Below the pieces are notes generated by a model. That model did not search any database, had not been told where the DNA came from, and was given only the letters and a program-made list of their open reading frames with translations. Position numbers and translations under genes: made by a program. This document shows, piece after piece, positions 55,675 to 64,000 of a stretch of 64,000 nucleotides of DNA (within the stretch, counting starts at the first letter, position 1; every line of letters begins with the position of its first letter). The DNA comes from Polytrichum commune (taxonomy: Eukaryota > Streptophyta > Polytrichopsida > Polytrichales > Polytrichaceae): contig OX485806.1 in NCBI GenBank assembly GCA_950295325.1, positions 38,812,001 to 38,876,000 of the forward strand, given 5' to 3'.

Positions 55675-56253
55675 GGGCCACTTCACACATGAGCCAAGAG
55701 CCATGACCTTGTAATGGTGAGGACCCTTGACTCTCATCCAAAAGCCGTGCCATGGGTGTTGGGAAAGCCCTTTTATGTAGTCTTGGGCCCTCAAGCATAG
55801 TGTGAAGTGAGAATGAACCATGTTGCGGGACCATTGCATATTTTGTTGGCGAAAAAAGAGGGGAGGATTTGGTTTAATATAATATGTCTCCAAGTTTATC
55901 AATTTAAGATAATTACTTGGTGGTGTTTGTCTGTCTTGGAATCTGCCATGCAGTCTATCCTGAAATATGTCCTGCTTGAAAAAAAAATTAAAAAAGTCAT
56001 GGTCTCCCGGAATTTGCGTCAAGCCCACCTCTTGGAGGTGGGTCTGACGCAAATTCCGGTAGACCATGCACCCTTATCCACAACCAGCCATGTAGGACTC
56101 CATGTAGACTTTTCATCCACGAACTTCTCTTTGGGCCTTTAGGCCTTCACCTCCTAGTGTGAAGTGAACTTGGACAGTCTTTGCCTTTTCGACCAATGAG
56201 AGCTCTTACATTGCCATGGTCAAGGGCCTTCAGCCTTGTGTGTGAAGTGGCCC
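55675..56253. mobile_element. Tourist-like element, GGGCCACTTCACAC family (copy 3, 579 bp)
   Basis: TTA flanks both ends (55672-55674 and 56254-56256). It is the reverse complement of 43756-44358 for most of its length. A near-perfect hairpin lies at 55998-56068 (34-nt arms, three mismatches, 3-nt loop). Frames at 55672-56067 and 55807-56142 are repeat sequence. Confidence 0.9.
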
Positions 56254-56256
56254 TTA

Positions 56257-56741
56257 GGTACAATCGCAAAGACATATATAATACGGTTCTCAAACTAGTT
56301 GCCAAGTCTAGAAACTATTGGAAATTGGTAGCTCTCTTGTCGCAACACTACGAATAAATCTACTTTGGTGTGGCATAGAAATATGATGTGCTGTGTTCAT
56401 TAGATTGGCCGTCACGACTTCTTATGTAAGCAACAAGTGTCTTCTACCAGCTTTTATGGTTGTCATCCAATGATTGTAAAGATAAATTATGTGAATTGTT
56501 GATAAAGAAATTAATGTGGGCCACACCAACTTCAAAGTTTAGTGAAGCGGTCAATGTGTGGACAAGTGATCAATACATTAAAACTATTGTAGGAGCAATG
56601 AAAGAAAAATAGTGTACTAGAAACAAAGACATTGGTAACTATGGATGTCACCTAGTGGTCAAGAGCTGGTGGAAATCCTAAGCTATATTCTTATATTGTT
56701 ATGTTGAGAGTTTCGTTCATATCACTTGATAATGGGGTCTC
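56257..56741. other. Intergenic spacer
   Basis: No gene or element end was recognised. Confidence 0.5.
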
Positions 56742-56992
56742 TTAGGGTGAGTTTTCATATAGGCTGCTTGTCTACTAGATTCTAGATAATAATGGGTCGG
56801 AGGTGTTCACATGTAGTTAAGCACAAATCTTTATCCAACCCCAATTTGGCACTTTGCTAAAATGTGAAGGGACGTGGGCACGGGCCGCTAGATTTCCATG
56901 CACCCACTAGAAAAATCTTTAGCCTACTACTACCAATCACCGAAGAAATAAGACCGGTTCAAGACTCAAGAGAATCAATAATGGTCTAGAAC

Positions 56993-57164
56993 GGTCCGAG
57001 ATTACCCTAAACTACCAGATGATAGTGGAGAGGTACCCATAAGCAAATGGAATGGTTGGGGGTTCGAATCCTGGCCATGAAATCTTCTCTCTACTTGATG
57101 AAAAAACTAGCTAGTTGGCCATGCGCCTTATGTGTTCCAAAATATTTTATAAAAATAAAATAAA
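56993..57164 (+). mobile_element. tRNA-derived SINE, 172 bp, nested
   Basis: A 13-bp duplication AATGGTCTAGAAC flanks it (56980-56992 and 57165-57177). The Pol III promoter boxes are present: box A TAGTGGAGAGG (57023-57033) and box B GGTTCGAATCC (57061-57071), 27 nt apart. The body ends in an AAAATAAAATA-type tail. It does not fold as a tRNA gene. Confidence 0.85.
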
Positions 57165-57253
57165 AATGGTCTAGAACTCCATCCTTGGTAACTAGGAAGA
57201 AGAAGTTAGTAGGTGGGCCCGGATTTGAGAAGATGGAAGTAGTTACAAATTAG

Positions 57254-57718
57254 GATTCTCTTGTCTCAAATTAATACATGGACCACAACAACATGGTCTA
57301 ATGTTTGGGTCGTCCTACCTAAACCATCTTGATATGAGTTCTTAATTGGGTTCTTGATATGAACACCCGCTTTAAGTATTTGCATCTTACAACATTCTCC
57401 AATATATGTGTGATTTTATCCATGTTCTTATATTTGTAACTGTCTCCAAATGCCAAAGAAATCCCAAATTAACGAATATAGTGATTGTCGCAATTAATGT
57501 AACTTACAAAGTGACTTTTTTCATCAAAATTTCAGTCATCCATTACAATATTTCATCACAAGTTGCTGACAAGAGAAGGCAGGGTTTTGGCCAACATGTG
57601 AACTCGTCCATCATCCATGACAATATTTGTTCACTTATTCATAAGAAGCGTCATCCGAAAAGTTACCACAATGACATAAAATACCATATGATACTAAATA
57701 CTATACTTAATGTATTTG
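57254..57718 (+). mobile_element. CACCAAATAT-family element, diverged, nested (copy 3)
   Basis: The right two-thirds match 24981-25324 in the same strand orientation (TTGCTGACAAGAGAAGGCAG, CATCCGAAAAGTTACCAC, TGACATAAAATACCAT). The ends are decayed. It occupies the same position within its host as copy 2 does, but in opposite orientation relative to that host. Confidence 0.65.
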
Positions 57719-57799
57719 GCACATACAAACCCTACCCCACCGAATTTCCTCTACATTTGGGCAGGTTTGTCTTTATTCACACATGAAAACGCATGCTTA

Positions 57800-58509
57800 A
57801 CGCACGCTTAAAACAATGATGCACGCTTAGCCATTCAAATGTTATCAATCCCTCATTGGCTTTAAATCAAAAGGGGCCCACCTCCACACATTGTGGGCTA
57901 TTGTCTCCCATCAATGTAGCATCGATTTGTTTTATATAGTAGAGGCACCTATTCATGATTGGGACCCCATCAACAATCTATAGGAGATCGGAATTTTGAT
58001 TGTGCTCGAACCAACAAGTGCCACGACACATGTCTTGGTTTTAAGTGCTAAAGTAAGGAATGAGCAGTTAAAATGAGCAGTTATGGCAAACTCTAGACAT
58101 TGGTAATATGTTTGATCCAACTTTTGGCTCATAAAATTCACAAAAAAACAAATCTATTTAAGGAATAAAACTACCAACTTTATTTCAATCCTCCTGATTT
58201 TTATCTTCCTACACGGGGGGGTTTTTTTTGGCAATGCCTTATACTTCTCCAAGTCTGGTGCATAATCTCTTAAGTGATCAGTTTTGGGCACCTTTACTCT
58301 AATTATGGTGGCATTGCCATAGTTGATGGGGACGCTCTTCAAGAATTTTACCATCACCACAAATATTTTGTTTAGCAATATGACCTATCAATATTTCCCT
58401 TGGAATAGTCTGAGTTGGTAAGAACAAGAGATTGAGTGACACCCATATTTATAGCATTCCACAAAACATTGTCACGTAGGATGAAATTAGCTTCTTAGGT
58501 CACCAGGTC
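57800..58509. other. Unassigned sequence
   Basis: A minus frame of 74 codons at 58154-58378 (MVKFLKSVPINYGNATIIRV inside it) has a more protein-like composition than most, but I recognise no family and it lacks neighbouring exons. A G/T tract lies at about 58217-58230. Confidence 0.35.
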
Positions 58510-58512
58510 TAA

Positions 58513-58939
58513 GGGCATGCCCAGGAGAGATAGTAAGCAACCCGCCAAAAATAATGTATTATATGGTGTTTAGGGTGTTTGGGGAGCCCTCCATCTTGGG
58601 CGGGGTAGCTCATCTTGAGTCAAAGCCCACCAAAGCCTAGGCATACCCCCGGTATAATTAGGAAGCAATCAATAAGACAACGACACCTATTATCTGACAT
58701 GGGATAAAGTAGGATATTGGAGTATCTGATATTAAAGTAATCTCTTGGCAGGCCGGAGGAGGGTCGCCATATGAACCATTTATGGCGTTGGAAGGCCTTT
58801 ACTATACCCGGGCCGGTTCTAAATTATGCCGGACCGGACATTGGTGGGGCTCAATTTATGCCGGTACCGCCACCTAAGAACCCGGGATGCCCCATTTTTG
58901 GCGTTGGCATGCCCCATGGCGAGGCTGCTGGGGACGCCC
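58513..58939 (-). mobile_element. Tourist-like element, GGGCGTCCCCAGCAG family (copy 3, 427 bp)
   Basis: It is flanked by TAA on both sides (58510-58512 and 58940-58942). It is the reverse complement of 44875-45301 with very high similarity, including the ATATGGCG and CCGGTACCGCC stretches. The short frame starting MNHLWRWKAFTIPGP recurs in all copies because the DNA does. It is not a gene. Confidence 0.92.
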
Positions 58940-58942
58940 TAA

Positions 58943-60002
58943 GCAAGTTTGGTGAGATTGGCCCACCAATAAGGTAGATGGCTCTTAAGTACCTCGATCT
59001 ATCAATCGGACCCCTACATTTGATTAGTATGTGGTTCAATGTGGATTCAAGAGCAAACATTTGAAAAACACATGTTTAAAAGCGATCAGACTACATTTTT
59101 ATAAATAGTAATAACTACTCCACACTCAATAGTGACTACAATGGAGAGGACCTATATATGTATCTAGTTAAGAAATCAACAAACATGCACTTCCAATAAT
59201 CAACACTAAATCAAGGAAGGTCCGATTTCCCATCTGATTTCTACATATGTTTCATTACAGATTTGTTGATGCAAGATGAGGGTTATTGTGTAAATCTAAT
59301 CGATAGAAGTTGGAGAACATGAAAAACGAAGTGAACGACACCCACGTGCCTCATTGACTTCACAGTGCTGTTTAGCGAATACGCAAGCTACTGCGTCAAG
59401 CAGTACTTGTTTTTGTTGTAAGAAGTCCATTAAATTGGCCCAAAATGCGGGGCACCTCCCAAATATGGGTGGTGGTACGGCGAGTGTAAGTAGAAGGCGG
59501 TGCAGCAGGGACGGCGCGACTGAGCTGTATTTAGTCAGTTTTAGGTACCAATTGCAAGGAGACATTGTAAATGATTGGGCAAGTATATAACTTAGCAGGT
59601 GAACCGTTTTGACCCGTAAGCCCAAATAGAGTGAACATCCATCACTTTTGTGGCAAGTTCGACCATCTATAGTGGCATTGTTGTTTTCTTATTGAATTGA
59701 TTAATTCTGATCATTATCTGATCGTCCCCTGTATATCAGTTTTTAAGCATCATAAACCCAGAGCGATGCTTGCCTTGAATCTGTAAACATTCTAACGATC
59801 GAGTTCACACAATTCATAGTATATGACTCACAGTATATGGGATCTTATCTTGTCACAAGGACTTTATATTTGTCAGCCTTCATCCCGATGTACAGACACA
59901 CATTGTTCCCACAGAAGAAACACTCTGGTTCTTTGGGAATGGGATACACCAAGTTAAAGGATGCATATCCAAAGGTTCTTCCTCCTGGTTCAAATTGTTT
60001 CA
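58943..60002. other. Unassigned sequence
   Basis: The plus frame at 59354-59590 (78 codons, Cys/Ser-rich start, ending QGDIVNDWASI) has no motif I can name. The minus frame at 59296-59625 overlaps it. The stretch at 59340-59590 is GC-richer than its surroundings and could be a gene fragment. Confidence 0.3.
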
Positions 60003-60415
60003 GGGCCACTTCGCACACGAGCCAGGAGCCGTGACCATGAAATTGTGAGAGCCCAAAGGAACGTGCCCAAAGGCTGTCCCAAGACACCTCCAAAAGCATC
60101 TAGTGTGGTCACGGACCTCTCAAGTGTCGCGTGAAGTCGTACGTGACGGGGCCCTCAACCAAATGCTATTTCAATGAATTTCTATTCACGCGGTTCCTCA
60201 CACATGATAAAGTAGAATAAATCAAGAGTTGTGAGCGCTTGGAGTGCCATGGTCTCCCAGTTTTGTGTGAGGCCTAGCTACCTCCAAGAGGTGGTTCTTG
60301 AAAATAGTCCAACTGACCATGACACATGATCCGTTGGATGCCGTGTAGGAGTCCATGTAGATTTCACATCCATCATGCATCCACATACTATGTTGGTCCC
60401 TCGAGCGTGAAACAT
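60003..60415. mobile_element. Tourist-like element, GGGCCACTTCACAC family (copy 4), right end decayed
   Basis: It begins GGGCCACTTCGCACACGAG after CA and follows 42182-42672 closely for about 400 bp up to TGTTGGTCCCTCGAGCGTGA. The right terminus is not recognisable. Confidence 0.75.
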
Positions 60416-60866
60416 TCTTAAGAAGATCAGTATAGATACATGTGCTCATCTGCAGTTATGTCCACAAGCATATTATCTAATATTCTACTAAGTTAACTTC
60501 CACTGTAAGATAAAGAACTGTATTTGTAACCACATAAATCCTAAGTTATAAGAGACACATATAAGTTAATGACAAATGGTGTAGCTTCCATGGAACCAGG
60601 TGCTCCCATATCCATGCAAAAATGCATGAATCAAGTTATCCACAATGCTCACTTAGAAAACACAAACATTGATACTCGGTATAATTGTATGTCAACCTTG
60701 TTCATGCAATCCACGATTTGCCGCTGAATAGCCAACATGCATGCGAACCAGAATGTTTCAATGCATGCTCACAATTAATCTTCTGAGTCAATCGAGAATG
60801 ACATTTTCGGGATCTAAAATCAAGTAGTTTATGTAGTTAATTAGCAAAACCTTTCAATGGTGGTAG
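60416..60866. other. Intergenic spacer
   Basis: No gene or element end was recognised. Confidence 0.5.
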
Positions 60867-60988
60867 TTTTTTTTTTTTTTTTAATATTTTAAGACAGAAG
60901 GCCAACCCGGCCAACGCCAAAATATGGCAATTACGGTTAGAATTGGTATATACGACAGTTGCAAGTATGAAAATTTGGTGGCTCCCCT
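60867..60988 (-). mobile_element. Short LINE/SINE tail insertion, about 122 bp
   Basis: On the minus strand it ends in the tail ATTTTGGCGTTGGCCGGGTT then GGCCTTCTGTCTT, followed by an A-rich run (T-run at 60867-60882 on plus). A 9-bp repeat TGGTGGTAG flanks it (60858-60866 and 60989-60997). It extends further 5' of the tail than the other copies. Confidence 0.7.
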
Positions 60989-60997
60989 TGGTGGTAG

Positions 60998-62180
60998 AAT
61001 AATTGTTGAATCGTGACAACAAGCATATAAGAAAGATTGTTATTGTTTATGGGCTACCTCCATGTGCATCATGCCTTGTCCTTGGTAAGCGAGCCAGGTA
61101 GGCATGTAGACCCTTATCATGTGACACATGCCCTTTTGAATTAGTAGATTGTGTGCATGGTGTAAAAAGTTAGCTTCTTGGCAAAGAGTGTTCATATTTG
61201 GCAAGGTGAGCCACCACTAGTAGGAAGCATGATCCTTTCCCACACCAAAAGCACCCTCCCATATGAGCAGTGGGTAAGTCAAACTTGCCAACCCACCTAT
61301 ATGAGCAGATAACCCACCTTTCCTACATTGGGCCGACATTTCTTGTGCCAATGGTCTTCCATGTATCTTATATGCTATCAATATTTCCCCCTTTATCCCA
61401 AAACCAATGCAAAATGTGCAGACCCTCCAAGGTATTGTCCTTCATGCTACTTCTTGCTTATTGGATCCTTCCGCCCAACATAAACAAATGTTTTGTTCGG
61501 TCCACCTTCTAGCCTCATCCAACTCCTTGATGCCCAACATATCACATCAACATGCACATTACCCCACATGTTTGTAGCCATGCACAATGGGATGTGACTA
61601 GTGACTATGGTCATGGCACGCCATGCCATGATGGACAAAAATTTGAGGATCCGGGGATAAGGTTAGGAATTAAAAATTGGGCCAAGCGTGTAACGAGGGA
61701 GGGTTAGGTGCTAAAAGAAACATTTTTCACTGATGTAAACTAGGGTTTGCTCGGAGGTGATGCACACACACAGTGGGTGTAGGCAACTAGTGTACACAAT
61801 GCAATCGTATCATGGAAGTATGAAAGAAAGAAAGAAAAGGAACGTCATAATGTTTTACCCTAACATGCAATAGCCATTCACCGTCTCCCTCTCATGTCCA
61901 CGTGAACATATAAGAGTGGGGGCAGCTTAGTGCTTATTTTCATAGGTGGACCATGTCGTTAGTGTTAGGGCTACGTGTTGTATGTTAGTTTCGGGTTTTA
62001 GTGTTAGTAAGTGTGTTTAGTCAAGTGGAACCGGGGCTTGTTTCTTTTCTAGTTTCCTTTTCTTTAGGATTAATTATGTTAGGTACCTTATAGAAATTTG
62101 CGAGAAGGATTCCATTAGTTTATGGATTTTGGGGTTGGGGATTTGTAGGTCTTGGAGGAGGTTAATAGTTGTTGTATGTA
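60998..62180. other. Unassigned sequence
   Basis: A fragment like the CACTACTAGGAAAC ends occurs at about 61210 (CACTAGTAGGAAGCATGATC). The minus frame at 61447-61638 has several Trp and Met but no recognised motif. It could be a LINE C-terminal remnant, unproven. A short GAAA repeat lies near 61823-61840. Confidence 0.35.
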
Positions 62181-62183
62181 TAA

Positions 62184-62588
62184 GGTAGGGGTGGCAATTT
62201 CCGTGCGGGTCCTAAAGTTGACCCCTATGTCGGAAGCACCTTTTTAGGTGCTTTTACCTGAGTTTACAAAAGCACCTATCAAGGTGCTTTTACCGTTCAC
62301 AGCGCTGCCAGCATTTCATTGGCTGCCAACGGTCGGTTTAATGCTGCCAGCAGTTGGCTTTAGAAATCCACCCTGTGGATATACCACGTACCCTATGTGC
62401 GAGTGTTGGTCACTCTACAAGGTTTCCTTTAAAATTTTGTAGGAAATCATAAACATGCTTGAAATTTTTGATTTTTTCATAGTTGCTCTTGCACCAGCTT
62501 TGCGGAGCGCTCAAAATTTATAAAAAAAATAGTTTCAGCATCCCAACTAGGCACATCTGAAATTTGGACGGAAATAACCACCCCTACC
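62184..62588. mobile_element. Miniature TIR element, GGTAGGGGTGG ends, 405 bp
   Basis: GGTAGGGGTGGCAATTTCCGT at the left mirrors the right end, where the TTTCC block is followed by CACCCCTACC. The flanks are TAA and TTA. Internal hairpins are formed by GCACCTTTTTAGGTGC and AAAGCACCTATCAAGGTGCTTT. TAGGGGTGGCAA ends are also common in plant hAT miniatures, so the superfamily is open. Confidence 0.65.
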
Positions 62589-62591
62589 TTA

Positions 62592-64000
62592 GTGCCCCTT
62601 ATTCCTACTGTGATCATAATGGGTGATAGTACAATGCACTCTAGTTGGGATAGGAGTAGGTGGAGAATGGCGTATGTATCAAATTCTTAGTTGGTTGCTT
62701 TTACGGGGAATCTATCATTGTAGTAAGTGAATTCAAATATTTGTACTTTGTGGTTTGGGTTGGGTGTGAAGGGTGGTTTATCTGTACGTGGTGCTTCGAA
62801 AATGCATAATACATTGGGTCTAAGTCAAGTTGGGCATTTACATCTTGGTGGATAGTATGTGCATGGGAGTAGCCATGAGGGTATGGTATTGTCATGTGTG
62901 CAATATTTAATGTTATTGGCGTTGATTAGGGTAAAGCAATAGGTTGTGGGGTGGGCTAGTAGTGTGTTCGCTAGTGTGTGTATTATTTTATTGCATTGAT
63001 TTGTCCTTATATTGTTTATGTGTTTATTAATGCAACATGATAGTAGGTAGAGGCATGTGTCATTTTGGTGAGATGTGCATAAGTTACATGTTGGGGATAT
63101 GTCTTGTTTGAAAAAGTGTTTTCTTTAGTAGTTCCCTAAGTATCTTCCATATCTAAATTTGAGGGTTTGTGTTATTTGCGCATTAGTAATCTAGGGGGCA
63201 TCCCATAATAGATTTTTCATTTTATGTAGATTTTGTCATTGGATTATGAGGAACTTATTTGGGTAGTTATATTGTGAGGATGGGTATTTTATGTCCCTGA
63301 GGGGAATATATATGTTGTTGAGGCTATACATGAATATGAATGTATCCGTTGGGAGCGTTTTGGTGTATTCGTGGCGATCATGATTGTGTATAATTTTGCT
63401 ATGAGAATATTGGGGCATCCGGGTAGGCGAGCACCGATATTGATTTGTAGTAGTTCATTGAAAAATCCGGCTCATGTGATATTGCCTTTTCCTTCTCCAT
63501 CCGGTGGTGTAAATTAAACAAGTGGGAAGTGTAAGGGGAGAAAGGTTGATGTTACAGTTGGTGGTGTGTGTGTGGGGGGCAGAGGGAGGGGGGGGGGGGT
63601 TGATTCATTGTCAACAAATATGATGGAGCAAAACACCTATCCCTCCTTAGATACCATGCTTACCCTAGATTACCCACCACAAGAGCCCTTTACATCCTAA
63701 AAATACAAGTTGACACTCACATAGACACTACCTTCCCCCTCTACCAATCACTTCTCCACATTGTTTGGCACAAAATTCCCATCTACACATCCTCATTGCC
63801 CACCAAAAATCCAACATGAAGGAATCCATCTAAAATCTAGCCACGGTCAATATCACCTCTCTACCCCAAATACAAAACCCCTCTAGCACATACATACTCA
63901 CCCTACAAAAATTTCAAGAAAAACACAATAATCAAATCAAGAATAATAAAAATGCCCTACTACAAGCATCACTGTCTTCCCCCTCCCCCCCCCCCATTAC
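62592..64000. other. G/T-rich then C/A-rich sequence, no gene recognised
   Basis: The plus strand is strikingly G/T-rich from 62600 to 63600, with a G-run block at about 63573-63600 that could form a quadruplex. It is C/A-rich from 63601 to 64000, ending in a C tract (about 63976-63996). Frames at 62701-62895 and 63236-63418 are low-complexity. It could be an unrecognised element with strand asymmetry. Confidence 0.35.

Larger units (their letters stand above)
56745..57796 (-). mobile_element. Tourist-like element, GGGTGAGTTTCC family (copy 4), with two nested insertions
   Basis: TTA flanks both ends (56742-56744 and 57797-57799). GGGTGAGTTTTCATATAGG at the left mirrors a CATGAAAACGCATGC end. 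It is oriented opposite to copy 1. A SINE (56993-57164) and a TA-family element (about 57254-57718) interrupt it. Confidence 0.75.

Noticed and set aside
57023-57071. Possible tRNA gene (box A and box B present)
   Set aside because: No cloverleaf can be drawn. The sequence lies in a 172-bp insert with a 13-bp duplication and an A-rich tail, so it is a SINE.

Overview
The window looks like a stretch of nuclear DNA from a land plant. It is AT-leaning and gene-poor, and most of the sequence I can explain is transposable-element DNA. The signs of a plant nucleus are intron-split coding sequence, GA/CT and CA microsatellites, endonuclease/RT LINEs, tRNA-derived SINEs, PIF/Harbinger (TWA target duplication), hAT (8-bp duplication) and TA-duplication miniatures, and a chromodomain Ty3/gypsy remnant. 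The RNase H segment of that remnant resembles chromoviruses I associate with mosses, lycophytes and fungi more than the seed-plant lineages. A non-flowering plant is therefore my best guess, but it is only a guess. Nothing bacterial (operons, Shine-Dalgarno sites, CRISPR) is visible.

Layout. 1-11 kb is intergenic DNA with miniature elements, a 1.16-kb imperfect palindrome (6967-8124) and two tandem-repeat blocks (8.4-8.9 kb and 9.9-10.6 kb). 11.7-17 kb is one probable host locus: a long repetitive leader followed by a coding exon (15402) with a degenerate AP2/ERF-like motif. 18.4-20.4 kb is the 3' half of a chromovirus with its 251-bp LTR. 20.4-23.1 kb is a minus-strand LINE endonuclease split by a 2.2-kb hAT-like element with an 8-bp duplication. 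24-26.4 kb holds nested Tourist-like and TA-type elements. 29.2-30.5 kb is a two-exon minus-strand gene for an acidic protein with a DPLPPDPFV repeat. 31-35 kb holds a fold-back element, a SINE remnant, and a LINE 3' end joined to a second hAT-like insertion. 35.6-38.6 kb is a decayed plus-strand LINE with endonuclease and reverse transcriptase.

39-53 kb holds the most informative structure. A 7,277-bp PIF/Harbinger element (45801-53077) carries an intact 492-codon Myb/SANT-like gene, and a 396-bp deletion derivative of it (39323-39718) lies 6 kb upstream. The large element abuts other TTA-flanked elements (43.7-45.8 kb), and neighbouring elements share single TTA trinucleotides. I found no DDE transposase. 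53-64 kb is more nested debris, including several extremely short (64-122 bp) insertions. These consist almost only of a LINE-type 3' tail and some have perfect 14-16-bp target duplications.

How the parts relate. Only three coding loci look credible: the AP2-like locus, the acidic repeat protein and the Harbinger Myb-like ORF. The rest is a stratified insertion history that can be ordered from target duplications. The LINE 3' tail recurs in the short insertions, so one LINE machinery probably mobilised them. The Harbinger family may similarly have mobilised its own miniatures.
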